DNA from: Desulfobulbaceae bacterium BRH_c16a
GTDB taxonomy: Bacteria > Desulfobacterota > Desulfobulbia > Desulfobulbales > Desulfocapsaceae
Assembly (NCBI GenBank): GCA_000961725.1
Contig: LADS01000058.1
Location: 230,084-294,083, forward strand
Direction: 5' to 3'
DNA length: 64,000 nt
Part shown: piece by piece, positions 50,995-60,890 of the stretch
How the letters are laid out: each line of letters begins with the position of its first letter
Position numbering within the stretch: position 1 is the first letter of the stretch
The notes under the pieces: generated by a model
Seen by the model: the letters and a program-made list of their open reading frames with translations, nothing else
What the model was told of the DNA's origin: nothing
The model's database searches: none
Program-made: the position numbers and the translations under genes

Positions 50995-52062
50995 ATGTCC
51001 CACTTCACACCAAATTGTCTTCCCCTGCTTATCGGCAGCCTGCCGATCGAAAGCCATGCAGAAGCTACCGATTTAATCTTTGCACATACGCCGGACATCC
51101 CGCTTTGGCCGCAACTGCCGGCATTTAAAGAAGAGGGTATGCTCCTCCAGTATCTGCCCGGGCTGCCGGGAGTCAGGGAACGGAACGGCAAGATCTTTGT
51201 CGATACCGAGGATCCTGCCTTCGATGAGGAAGTGCTGGCATTTTATGAAGAGTATCTGCTGGTTGGCGAAGGGGAGATGCCCCTTGAAACATCGCGCTTT
51301 CTTCTTTCCCGCGATGTTGCCAGGGGATTTTACACCTTCCTGGAGGCTGCCGCCGGGAGGCGCGATACCTTGGTTGCCCTGAAGGGCCAGACTACCGGAC
51401 CGGTTACTTTCTGCACGAGCCTGGTTGACCAGTCGGGCAGGGCGATTTTCTATAACGATCAACTGCGGGATGCGGCGGTCAAGCATCTGGCCATGAAGGC
51501 GAGATGGCAGACCAGGAAAATGGCCGAGATCTGTGGGCGGACAATGATGTTTTTCGACGAGCCGGGGCTCGCGGGACTCGGTTCATCGGCTTTTATCACA
51601 ATTACCAGAGAAGACATCGTTGCCTGCCTTGCAGAAGTCTTCGCTTCCGTGAAGGCGGAAAACGGCCTGAACGGGGTGCATGTCTGCGCCAATACCGAAT
51701 GGTCGGTGATCTTTGAATCGGGGGTCGATGTCGTCAGTTACGATGCATATTCCTTCTTCGATAAACTTATCCTCTATAAGGATCATCTGGTGAAATTCTT
51801 TGAAGGCGGCGGGATTCTGGCCAGCGGCATTGTGCCGACCGCGCCGGAGTTCATCGATATCGAGACGGTTGATGGTCTTGTCGGCAAATGGTTCAGCCAG
51901 ACCGAACAACTGCAGGCCATCGGGATCGGCAGGGAGACGATTTTCGCTCAGACCCTGATCACGCCAAGTTGCGGAACAGGCGCGGTTTCACGCGCCCAGG
52001 CGGAAAAAGTTCTGTATCTGACTAAGGCCGTTTCGGAAAAGATCAGGGAATCGTTTCGATGA
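50995..52062 (+). CDS. MetE-core / UroD-superfamily methyltransferase
   Basis: 355 residues from ATG 50995 (AAGG 9 nt upstream; a TTG at 50947 adds 16 residues). A single TIM barrel like the C-terminal half of cobalamin-independent methionine synthase. Zinc ligands H229-x-C231 (V-H-V-C-A-N-T-E-W) and C326 (T-P-S-C-G-T-G) are conserved, with F-D-E-P-G-L near 188. There is no N-terminal folate-binding half, so it probably takes methyl groups from a methylated protein or corrinoid. Methionine synthesis is likely but not proven. Its 3' end overlaps the next gene by 20 nt. Confidence 0.8.
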   Translation: MSHFTPNCLPLLIGSLPIESHAEATDLIFAHTPDIPLWPQLPAFKEEGMLLQYLPGLPGVRERNGKIFVDTEDPAFDEEVLAFYEEYLLVGEGEMPLETSRFLLSRDVARGFYTFLEAAAGRRDTLVALKGQTTGPVTFCTSLVDQSGRAIFYNDQLRDAAVKHLAMKARWQTRKMAEICGRTMMFFDEPGLAGLGSSAFITITREDIVACLAEVFASVKAENGLNGVHVCANTEWSVIFESGVDVVSYDAYSFFDKLILYKDHLVKFFEGGGILASGIVPTAPEFIDIETVDGLVGKWFSQTEQLQAIGIGRETIFAQTLITPSCGTGAVSRAQAEKVLYLTKAVSEKIRESFR

Positions 52063-52330
52063 GGCATTTTTTACCGGCCGGGGTCATTTTTTTTATCTGG
52101 TATTCCCTTCTGGCCGCGGCTCCTCTGGAATCTGCCGGTTCGCTGTAGACCAGAACGACCGGACGGCGGGGCCGTGTGTATCTGGCCCCCAGCCGCGCCG
52201 AATTATGCTCGGCCATACGCCTCGCCAGGTCGGTTGTGATGCCGGTATAATAGGTGCTGTCGAGGCAGCGGACGATATATACATACCAGGGTGAGATTGA
52301 AACCTCGCCTTGCTCTTCTTTCTCTTCCAT
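52043..52330 (-). CDS. GIY-YIG domain protein (UPF0213/YhbQ type)
   Basis: 95 residues. W-Y-V-Y-I-V-R-C and Y-Y-T-G-I-T give the GIY-YIG signature, followed by R-R-M-x-E-H-N and the family stretch G-A-R-Y-T-R-x-R-R-P. Members are small putative endonucleases of uncertain role, some linked to DNA repair. Convergent with, and overlapping, the methyltransferase gene. Confidence 0.9.
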   Translation of the reverse strand: MEEKEEQGEVSISPWYVYIVRCLDSTYYTGITTDLARRMAEHNSARLGARYTRPRRPVVLVYSEPADSRGAAARREYQIKKMTPAGKKCLIETIP

Positions 52331-52480
52331 ACGGGAAAGCTAAGCTATTAAGAACCGGCCGATGTGCTGAACTGGAGAAAAAACCGTCTTCGACCATCTT
52401 GTCAAAAGGAGTTGCAGATGGTAATCAAGACAGTTCCGAACATGTCGGAGTGAATAGTCAATCTTCAAGGTATATGTCAT

Positions 52481-53277
52481 ATGAGCTCGGAAGAGGGGAA
52501 TGAAAATTTTGAGAAGCAGGCACTTACGGAACACCTGAAAGAACTGCGTTTCTGCCTGATTGTTTCATTTATTGCGGTATTCATCGGGTTTTGTCTATCA
52601 TACACGGTGATTCGACCGATTGGTACCTGGTTTTTCAAGCCGCTGACCGAGGTCCTGCCGGATAATACCTCCCTCATCTTTACCTCGTACCAGGAAGGGT
52701 TTTTTTTTATCTAAAGCTCGCCCTGGTCTGCGGTCTGCTGCTTGCTACCCCGGTCATTTTCTGGCAAATCTGGCGTTTTGTCGCTCCCGGGCTCTACGGT
52801 CATGAAAAGAAGGTGCTCATCCCGTTTTCGCTGTTGTCTTCATGCTGTTTTATCGGCGGCGCGGCTTTCGGTTATTTTATTGTCTTTCCCCCCGCTTTTA
52901 AATTCCTGGTTGGTTATAACAACGAATTTCTCACTTCCCTGCCGGCTGTAGGGGAATACTTCAGCCTGGCGACAAGATTGCTTCTGGCATTCGGAGTGAT
53001 TTTCGAGATGCCGATTTTCATGGTCTTTCTCGCCAAAACCGGGGTGATCGATGCCGCTTTTTTAAACCGTAACCGGAAATATGCCATCCTCATCGATTTC
53101 ATTGTCGCCGCAATCCTCACTCCCACCCCGGATGTGGTCAATCAGATGATGATGGCCGTGCCCCTTATGATACTCTACGAGATCAGTGTGGTAGCCGTCT
53201 GGCTGTTTGGTCGAAAAGGCTTTGTCGGTTTTGGCGAGTCCTCGGCAGATAAGGGGCAGGATATCGTCGAAAAATGA
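52481..53277 (+). pseudogene. tatC: TatC translocase subunit, frameshifted in a T9 run
   Basis: Residues 1-77 (L-T-E-H-L-K-E-L-R is the TatC N terminus) stop at TAA 52712-52714, right after a run of nine T (52700-52708). One more T would read Y-Q-E-G-F-F-F-Y-L-K-L-A and continue to 53277, a 265-residue TatC with six helices. The later P-x-F-x-V-F-L and T-P-D-V-V-N-Q motifs are intact. It may be a sequencing error, a true loss, or expression by transcriptional slippage at the T run. No tatA/B is in the window. Confidence 0.88.
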
Positions 53278-53410
53278 GTTCCTAACTGGATTTCTTCCCT
53301 CTCTTCGATTATAAAGAGAGGAGCTTTTAAATTGTTTTTATAAGAATCCCTTGCTCCTATGCCAGGCGTCGAAGTAAGGGAAACAGAAATAATACATGTG
53401 GAGGTGCTTC

Positions 53411-54682
53411 ATGGCTATGAATGCAGAATATGACAAGCTGATTCAGATTGGCAGACCACCTAATATAACCCGACGTTTCCCTCATTCAAAGGCCCTCATC
53501 GTCAGCGGCAAGGTGATCGATCGGGCTCTTCTGGCCAAAGGCAAGGCGATGACCATTGCCGCCAACGGCAGAAATTCATTTATCATCCGCGGCGCTCTTC
53601 AGGCCGCTCAGCGGGCCGATGCCGCCTTGATTATCGAAATCGCCCGGTCGGAGTGCAACTATTGCCCGGTGAATTTCTATAATATCGCCATGCATGTCGA
53701 TGTCCTGTGCAACGAACTGGGGATTACCGTGCCGGTGGCGGTTCATGCCGACCATTACGGCATTAAAAGCGAGATCGACCTGCCTTTTGCGCGAATGGAG
53801 ATTCCTTCAATTTTCGATGCGGGGATTACCTCGATCGCGGTCGACGCCTCTCATATGCCGGACGATATGAATCTGCTGGCCAACATCGAACTGAACACGT
53901 TTATCCCGGATTGGGCGGGGCTTGAAACCGAGGTCGGTGAAATAAAGGGAGACATGGGGCTGTCGACGGTCGAAGATGCCTCTTTTCTCATCAAAGGACT
54001 CAATGCCCACGGTATCCATCCCGACTGGATCGCCTTGAATAACGGCACCTCCCATGGTCTTGAGGTGAGCGGTCTCGGGATACAGGTCGATTTGACCACC
54101 GGAATCCATAATGCCATCGCCCCCTATGGAGTGTCCGGTGCGCAGCATGGAACCTCCGGCAACAGTTCGGACAAGCTTCGCGCCATTGCCGAAAATACCA
54201 ACACCACCAAGGCCAACGTCGCGACCGCCCTGCAGATGATTTCCTGGGGGGTCGAGGTCAACGACTACGGCAATGCCATTCTTGACACCGACGGTAACTT
54301 TAAGAAGATCAAAGATCAGGGCATGAGTGAGGAAATGTGGGAGCGGATGACTGCTTTGGCTGCCAAAAACGGCTGGAAGGGCGGCAACTATAAAAACCTC
54401 AATCTTCCATTCGATAATTTTCTTCATGCTCAGGACAGAGCCATCCGCGATCGGATGAGTAAAGGTGTCGAGGATTTTGTTTACGATATCCTCACCAAGG
54501 TCTTTAATGCGGAAGGCACAGCCAGTTTAGCCAAAGAGGCCATTCTGCAGGCCGGTAGCTATGATTTGGGACCCAAGGGCAAAAAAATTGAAGATCCCGC
54601 CGAATGGACCAGAGAAATGATTATCAAGAGAGCCAAGACCTTGACGACCGACAAAGGGCCGGAAGGCGATTTTGACGATTGA
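53411..54682 (+). CDS. Class II fructose-bisphosphate aldolase-family protein
   Basis: 423 residues from ATG 53411 with GGAGGTG upstream. Zinc-aldolase signature V-H-A-D-H (111-115) and N-N-G-T-S-H-G near residue 213; Y-G-V-S-G-A-Q-H-G-T-S-G in the active-site loop. It is longer than E. coli FbaA (about 360) and belongs to a longer subgroup seen in anaerobes. Expected reaction: cleavage or synthesis of fructose 1,6-bisphosphate in glycolysis or gluconeogenesis; sedoheptulose or tagatose phosphate activity cannot be excluded. Confidence 0.88.
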   Translation: MAMNAEYDKLIQIGRPPNITRRFPHSKALIVSGKVIDRALLAKGKAMTIAANGRNSFIIRGALQAAQRADAALIIEIARSECNYCPVNFYNIAMHVDVLCNELGITVPVAVHADHYGIKSEIDLPFARMEIPSIFDAGITSIAVDASHMPDDMNLLANIELNTFIPDWAGLETEVGEIKGDMGLSTVEDASFLIKGLNAHGIHPDWIALNNGTSHGLEVSGLGIQVDLTTGIHNAIAPYGVSGAQHGTSGNSSDKLRAIAENTNTTKANVATALQMISWGVEVNDYGNAILDTDGNFKKIKDQGMSEEMWERMTALAAKNGWKGGNYKNLNLPFDNFLHAQDRAIRDRMSKGVEDFVYDILTKVFNAEGTASLAKEAILQAGSYDLGPKGKKIEDPAEWTREMIIKRAKTLTTDKGPEGDFDD

Positions 54683-54754
54683 AAGCGAACATGCTGTTGC
54701 CTTCCGGCAAAAGATCGATGAATCCAAGCTAAGCTAAATATAGCTACTATTGCA

Positions 54755-55765
54755 ATGAAGAAAATACTGATCACCGGCGCCGCCGGCTTTATAGGCGCCC
54801 ATTTGTCCCGAAAACTGATTGCCGGCGGAGCCGAGGTTGTCGGTCTGGATAATCTCAATGACTACTACGATCCACAACTTAAAAAGGACCGTATGGCCGC
54901 CCTTGCGGCAGGTCCCCGCTTCAGTCATGTCGATATCGATCTTGCCGACCGGGAGGCCATGGCGGGGCTTTTTCAGCAATATCGTTTTGACGCCGTGGTC
55001 AATCTGGCCGCCCAGGCCGGAGTCCGCTATTCGCTGATCAATCCCCACTCCTATGTCGACACAAATCTGGTGGGCTTTGTCAACATCCTTGAGGGCTGCA
55101 GGCATTCCGGGGTGAAACATCTGGTGTATGCATCGTCCAGTTCGGTGTACGGTGCCAACACGAAGATGCCGTTTTCAGTCCACGATAATGTCGATCATCC
55201 GGTTTCTCTTTACGCCGCTTCGAAAAAGGCCAATGAACTGATGGCCCATACCTACAGCCACCTCTTCGGCCTGCCCACCACCGGGCTGCGGTTTTTTACC
55301 GTTTACGGCCCGTGGGGAAGACCGGACATGGCACTCTTTCTCTTTACCAAGGCGATCCTTGAAGGCCGACCGATCGATGTCTTCAATAACGGCAATATGG
55401 AACGTGATTTCACCTATATAGACGATATCGTCGAAGGAGTCTGCCGGGTGATTCATCGGGTACCCGAGGGCAGCGGCCAGTGGAGCAGTGACCAGCCCGA
55501 TCCCGCCACCTCCTACTGTCCATACCGGGTGTACAACATCGGCAACAACAATAAAGAAAAACTGCTGCGGTATATAGAGGTCCTGGAAGACTGCCTGGGG
55601 AAAAAGGCGGAAAAGAATTTCCTGCCGATGCAGCCCGGCGACGTCCCGGCCACCTATGCCGATGTCGATGATCTGGTGAAGGATTTTCAATACAAGCCCG
55701 GAACAACTCTCGAGCATGGCATCGGCAAGTTTGTTGAATGGTATAGAAGCTATTTTAACTGCTGA
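54755..55765 (+). CDS. NAD-dependent epimerase, UDP-glucuronate 4-epimerase type
   Basis: 336 residues. Short-chain dehydrogenase fold: G-A-A-G-F-I-G (8-14), catalytic S-S-S-V-Y and Y-A-A-S-K-K, R-F-F-T-V-Y-G-P-W-G-R-P-D. The last motif, and D-N-L-N-D-Y-Y-D near the N terminus, are typical of UDP-glucuronate 4-epimerases (GalA precursor for LPS or capsule). Activity on other UDP-sugars is possible. Confidence 0.9.
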   Translation: MKKILITGAAGFIGAHLSRKLIAGGAEVVGLDNLNDYYDPQLKKDRMAALAAGPRFSHVDIDLADREAMAGLFQQYRFDAVVNLAAQAGVRYSLINPHSYVDTNLVGFVNILEGCRHSGVKHLVYASSSSVYGANTKMPFSVHDNVDHPVSLYAASKKANELMAHTYSHLFGLPTTGLRFFTVYGPWGRPDMALFLFTKAILEGRPIDVFNNGNMERDFTYIDDIVEGVCRVIHRVPEGSGQWSSDQPDPATSYCPYRVYNIGNNNKEKLLRYIEVLEDCLGKKAEKNFLPMQPGDVPATYADVDDLVKDFQYKPGTTLEHGIGKFVEWYRSYFNC

Positions 55766-56040
55766 TGACCGTCCACAACCTTTATCGAATTTCTGACCAT
55801 GTGGGTGTAAAAATTAACCCACATCAAAAAAACCGAAAGGCTGTTTCCCCCGCCAGCATTGAGATTCGGCCATCCCCGCCCCGTTTCGACATAATATACT
55901 AATAGCCTGTCTCCAAAAAAAACTTGCAAACGCCTTTTGCTTAAGATAGGTATGGAAAAATTAATTTGATATTGAAATTTTCGGTTTGAGAAAAATTCTT
56001 TTCCCGATACCTTTCCATTACATTATGTTGAGCATAAGGC

Positions 56041-56397
56041 ATGAACAAACGACTTTTGACTTCCTTTGTGTGTTGTCTCCTGGCCGGTTTTTTCCTCCCC
56101 GTTTCTGTCTATGCGGCAGCAATCTTCGGGCCTCAAGATTTTGCCGTCAGCTGGTTTGGCGTACATCATTCTTCCCATTCCTTCAGCGCCGATCCGTCGG
56201 CTAAAGGTCAACTCCAGGTCACCAAGAGTACCGGTGCAACATATCTGTCCGGCTTTCTGTTACTTAATGGAAAAAGGTCGATCTCCACTCCTTTCTGCGT
56301 GGCGGCGAGACGGAATTTTCGAGAGAGATTAAACTCAAAAAGAATAACACGTTGCGCTTATTCCTCGTCGCGAAGAAGGGTACTTCTTTATCAATGA
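56041..56397 (+). pseudogene. N-terminal fragment of the broken RHS gene (signal peptide)
   Basis: Starts at ATG 56041. Residues 1-26 form a signal peptide (L-L-A-G-F-F-L-P-V-S-V-Y-A-A), then a beta-rich segment. The coding frame is lost at an A5 run (56271-56275); adding one A gives K-K-V-D-L-H-S-F and joins it to the frame used by the next piece. The rest of this ORF is out-of-frame sequence. It marks the true start of the large RHS protein. Confidence 0.75.
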
Positions 56398-59300
56398 GCA
56401 TCGGCCAGGGGCCTGATGCCCCGCCGCCCGAAATCGTCTTCAATGCTGGTCCGACTTCCATCATGCTCGGCGAAAGCAGCACTTTGACATGGACGACCAA
56501 AGATGCCGACAGCGTCTCGATCGCTCCCGGTATCGGCGCCGTCAACCCGAGCGGAAGCGTGCTCGTTACCCCGGCAAGCACCACCGAGTACACTCTGACC
56601 GCCACCGGCCCCGGTGGCGCGGGCGAAGCCCGAACCACCGTTTCTGTCACCGTCCCTGCCCCGACCGTGACCTTGCATGCAGCCCCTTCAACCATTGCGC
56701 CCGGTGAATCTTCGACCCTGAGTTGGAACACAACCAACGCCGACACCTGTACCATTGCACCCGATGTCGGCGCTATCGACTGCAGTGGTTCAGTCAGTGT
56801 AACGCCAACCGCAACCACAGCCTATGCCATCACGGCCGCAGGTCCCGGAGGAACCGCCACTGCCGAGGTTGCTGTTACGGTGGAGGAACCGCAGCCGACC
56901 GTTGTCATTTCGGCTTCTCCCACGAGCATTGCCCTTGGTGGTTCGACCCTGCTTTCCTGGGATTCGAAAAAAGTAACCAGTGTTCATATCGATAACGGCA
57001 TCGGTACTGTCACCTTGACCGGTTCGCAAGCCGTCTCGCCGATTGCCACCACAACCTATACCATTACCGGTACCGGTCTAGAAGGGACTGTGAGTTCGAC
57101 AGTTTCCGTCCAGGTTTCCGGCAATCCGACACCCCAATCGGAAGGCTCGTTCGGTGCCCAGTACAATAATCTGGTGCCGACCGATGCGACTGTTGCAACT
57201 TACGATGAAAAAAGATTTTCCCTGGTGACCGGCAAGGTCCAGGATGAAACAGGCCGGCCCCTTGCCGGGGTGGCGGTGATCGTCCACGGCCATTCCGAAT
57301 ACGGCACGGCGGTAACCGTGGATGACGGCAGCTTTACCCTGCCGGTGGAGGGTGGCGGTTTCCTGACCATCGTTTTCAAGATGGAGGGACGAATCACCTC
57401 CCACCGACAGGTCTACGTCGGCTGGAACGACTACGGGATAGTCGAACCCATTCGCATGCTGCCGGTCGATCCGCTGGAAACCGCGGTGGTCTTTGACGGC
57501 AACCCGGCCACCGTCATCACCCATACCGCAACAGAAGTGACCGACAGTTTTGGCAGCCGCGCCGCCACCATGGTCTTCACCGGCGACAACCAAGCCTTCC
57601 TGCTGGACGAGCAGGGCAACGATGTCCAAACCTTGAAAAATGTAATAGTGCGTGCCACCGAATACGCCACCCCGGAATCAATGCCCGCCAAACTGCCGCC
57701 CAACTCCGCCTATACCTATTGCAGCGAACTGCAGGTTGACGGCGCGGAACGGGTCCGTTTTGCCAAACCGGTGCCGTTGTGGGTCGACAATTTCCTCGGC
57801 TTCGAGGTCGGCGAGGTTGTACCGGTCGGCTACTATGACCGCGACAAGGCGCAGTGGATCCCATCGGACAACGGCGTGGTGGTCCGCCTTCTCGATACCG
57901 ATGGCGACGGCACTGTCGACGCCCTCGATTCCACCGGTGACGGCCAACCCAATGATTTGAACAACAACGGCTCCTTCAGCGATGAGGTACGGGGCTTGAC
58001 CGCATCCCGCTTCCAGCCCGGCGCCACCTTCTGGCGGTCCGAAGTCAAACACTTTACTCCCTGGGATTGCAACTGGCCCTATGGTCCACCACCAGATGCA
58101 ATACCGCCGAATGGACCGGCTCCTGACCCGAATCCGGAGAATAAGGCAAAGGAGGGTTGTTCGAGCACCAACTCATACGTTCAACACAAGACCCAGGTTT
58201 TTCACGAGGATGTTCCGATTCCGGGGACTGATTTGACCCTCCATTATGCCTCCAGTCGGGTGAATGGATATGGGTATGCTATACCAATTGTGGCAAGCGG
58301 TGATACGGTTCCACAATCTTTGAAATCTATAATTGCCAAACTTGAGATTGCCGGTAGTCACCTTGAAGAAGAATTGCCAGGGGAACCCAATCAGAGTGTC
58401 GAGTTTATTTGGGATGGGCGTGATCAGCTTGATCGATATGTCGAAGGAGTTACAACTGGAAAGGTATCTATTGGCTTTGTATATGATGCAACCTATCTGA
58501 CTCCTGGTGAATGGGAAAAGGCATTTGCACAGTTCGGAAGCTCTACAACCAACATCCGCGCTCGTATGGAAATAGTTATTTGGACTCATTTTTATGTTTA
58601 TATTGATGACTTAAGTCCAACTCTTAAGCAACAATTCGGCAATGGATGGTCTGTTTCTAACCATCACAGATTAATCAATTCCAAAATACTCGTTAGAGGA
58701 GACGGTGTAATTCAGTCGGTTGCATCAAAAAATCTACTTATACATACTATTGCTGGAAATGGAAGCTATGGATTTTCGGGCGATAATCGGGCGGCTACTA
58801 ATGCATCACTTGCCTCACCAGACGCAGTAGTAGCAGATGCAACAGGTAACTTGTTTGTGGCAGATACCTACAATAATCTAATTCGAAAAATTGATACTAA
58901 AGGTAGAATTACAACGGTAGCCGGAACATCTCTTTCCGTTCCGGATAGTTACAGCGGTTATGCGACCAGTGTTAAATTAAGATCACCTAGAGGGGTAGCT
59001 GTCGACGGCTTCGGGAATTTCTATATTGCTGATACCGACAATTACTGCATTCGAAAGGTGGATAGATATGGAAAATTAACCACTCTCGCTGGATGGGTTG
59101 GACAATATGGATATTCTGGAGATAATGGTCCGGCTGTAAACGCCAAATTAAATGCACCATCGGGTGTTGCTTTCGATAGTGTGGGTAATATTTTTATTGC
59201 GGATAGTTCCAATTCGAGGATCAGAAAAATTGACCCCAGCGGAATTATTACTACCGTTGCCGGAAATGGATCTTTTGGATATTCTGGTGATAATGGTCAA

Positions 59301-60890
59301 GCTACCGATGCGAAACTCAATTATCCAAAGGGAATCGCTGTCGATGGAGACGGTAATTTATTCATTGCCGATTATTCTAACTTACGAATACGAAAAGTGG
59401 ATGTCCATGGCATAATCACCACTGTTGCTGGAAATGGCACTGGGGGGTATTCGGGTGATAACGGTCCGGCTACCAATGCGAAAGTAAATTTTCCTACTGG
59501 TATTGCTGTTGATAGAGCAGGTAACTTATTTATTGCGACGAGCAACAATAATCGCATCCGAAAAGTGGATGCTAAGGGAATAATAACCACTGTAGTTGGA
59601 AATGGCACCAGTGGATATTCAGGAGACGGGGATTCAGCCATTGGTGCCGCGCTGAATTTTTCAATGGGAGTTAGCGTTGATGCAGTAGGAAATCTGTTGA
59701 TTGCTGATACTAAAAATAACCGCATCCGGAAAGTAAGCCAGAGTTTAGTGACAAGTAGATTAGGCCTTGATATAAACGACCAATATGTACCTTCGTCAAA
59801 TTATGGTAATATTTTCACAGCTGCTGGCCATCATAAAAGTACGATTGACGCCCATACTGGCAAACTCCTGTCAATCTTCAACTACGACTCCAACAACCGC
59901 CTCTCTTCCATTGACGATCGTTTCAATAACACCATCACCATCCCTCATGACGCGGTCGGTAACCCCACTGCCATTATTTCTCCCTATGGCCATCGTACTG
60001 GATTGAGCGTGGACAGCGAAGGTAATCTGACCAACATCAACTTTGAAGATGGCACCGGCTACAACTTCGGCTATACCAGCGACGGACTGATGACCTCGAT
60101 GACCAATCCCAGAGGGCTCACTTCAACCCATGATTTTGATGATACCGGCCGCGTAATCAGCACCGAAGACCCAGAGCAAGGCATCTGGACGCTGGATAAG
60201 GTCCTCTTTACTGACGGTGCCGTCAAATCCTCCATCACCAGCAGCGAAAACAATACCATCTCCCATCTCGACACCATAGAACCGGGCGGTGTTTATAACT
60301 CGGTAACCACCTACTCCAGCGGTGATACCTCGACCTTCGCCAGGAAGAATCAGAATCTCGACGATTCGGAAAAACAATGCGGCATGTCAACCGACATTCG
60401 CTACACCCTGGACCAAAAATTCAAAATTAAGACTCCGCAAACCCTTTCAGTCAAAACAACCGCCGGTTTGACTTCCCGGCTCGACTTAAATAAAACCTAT
60501 GTCGATGATGCAGACGGGCTCACCCAGACAAGCACCGCCACCCTCAACAACAATGGTAAAACCACTACATCAATTACCGATTACCGGACAGGAACAGCCA
60601 CCTCCACCAGTCCGGCAGGCAGGAAAGCCACCAGCACCTTCGATCTCAACACCTTCCTGGTCAGCGGCGTGGAATTCGCCGGTCTGCTGCCGTCCCATTT
60701 CGATTATGACAGCCATGGCCGTCTATCCGCGGCAACAACAGGCGCTCGTAGTGTCTCCTATGGCTACGATTCCCGCGGCAATTTAGCCTCTGTCGTCGAT
60801 CCATTGGGCCGGACCACCAATTACAACTTCGACCTCCTCGACCGGCCAACCCGGATCGACCGGCCGGACAATTCAACCGTCCAGTTCTAA
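56352..60890 (+). CDS. RHS/YD-repeat protein, main segment (Ig-like, carboxypeptidase-regulatory-like and NHL domains)
   Basis: 1512 codons; the native frame begins at about 56276. Order: three Ig-like repeats (P-x-x-I-x-L-G-E-S-S-T-L-T-W units, about 20-255), a carboxypeptidase-regulatory-like beta domain (about 290-370), an acidic D-x-D-G-D-G-T segment near 520, and six NHL repeats (about 800-1130; I-A-D-x-x-N-x-R-I-R-K-V). YD repeats follow from about 1170. It stops at TAA 60888-60890, where the frame continues as Y-D-A-S-G-N, so a sense codon was lost. Secreted mosaic toxin-delivery protein (inference). The NHL block is visibly more AT-rich than the rest. Confidence 0.8.
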   Translation: MRLFLVAKKGTSLSMSIGQGPDAPPPEIVFNAGPTSIMLGESSTLTWTTKDADSVSIAPGIGAVNPSGSVLVTPASTTEYTLTATGPGGAGEARTTVSVTVPAPTVTLHAAPSTIAPGESSTLSWNTTNADTCTIAPDVGAIDCSGSVSVTPTATTAYAITAAGPGGTATAEVAVTVEEPQPTVVISASPTSIALGGSTLLSWDSKKVTSVHIDNGIGTVTLTGSQAVSPIATTTYTITGTGLEGTVSSTVSVQVSGNPTPQSEGSFGAQYNNLVPTDATVATYDEKRFSLVTGKVQDETGRPLAGVAVIVHGHSEYGTAVTVDDGSFTLPVEGGGFLTIVFKMEGRITSHRQVYVGWNDYGIVEPIRMLPVDPLETAVVFDGNPATVITHTATEVTDSFGSRAATMVFTGDNQAFLLDEQGNDVQTLKNVIVRATEYATPESMPAKLPPNSAYTYCSELQVDGAERVRFAKPVPLWVDNFLGFEVGEVVPVGYYDRDKAQWIPSDNGVVVRLLDTDGDGTVDALDSTGDGQPNDLNNNGSFSDEVRGLTASRFQPGATFWRSEVKHFTPWDCNWPYGPPPDAIPPNGPAPDPNPENKAKEGCSSTNSYVQHKTQVFHEDVPIPGTDLTLHYASSRVNGYGYAIPIVASGDTVPQSLKSIIAKLEIAGSHLEEELPGEPNQSVEFIWDGRDQLDRYVEGVTTGKVSIGFVYDATYLTPGEWEKAFAQFGSSTTNIRARMEIVIWTHFYVYIDDLSPTLKQQFGNGWSVSNHHRLINSKILVRGDGVIQSVASKNLLIHTIAGNGSYGFSGDNRAATNASLASPDAVVADATGNLFVADTYNNLIRKIDTKGRITTVAGTSLSVPDSYSGYATSVKLRSPRGVAVDGFGNFYIADTDNYCIRKVDRYGKLTTLAGWVGQYGYSGDNGPAVNAKLNAPSGVAFDSVGNIFIADSSNSRIRKIDPSGIITTVAGNGSFGYSGDNGQATDAKLNYPKGIAVDGDGNLFIADYSNLRIRKVDVHGIITTVAGNGTGGYSGDNGPATNAKVNFPTGIAVDRAGNLFIATSNNNRIRKVDAKGIITTVVGNGTSGYSGDGDSAIGAALNFSMGVSVDAVGNLLIADTKNNRIRKVSQSLVTSRLGLDINDQYVPSSNYGNIFTAAGHHKSTIDAHTGKLLSIFNYDSNNRLSSIDDRFNNTITIPHDAVGNPTAIISPYGHRTGLSVDSEGNLTNINFEDGTGYNFGYTSDGLMTSMTNPRGLTSTHDFDDTGRVISTEDPEQGIWTLDKVLFTDGAVKSSITSSENNTISHLDTIEPGGVYNSVTTYSSGDTSTFARKNQNLDDSEKQCGMSTDIRYTLDQKFKIKTPQTLSVKTTAGLTSRLDLNKTYVDDADGLTQTSTATLNNNGKTTTSITDYRTGTATSTSPAGRKATSTFDLNTFLVSGVEFAGLLPSHFDYDSHGRLSAATTGARSVSYGYDSRGNLASVVDPLGRTTNYNFDLLDRPTRIDRPDNSTVQF

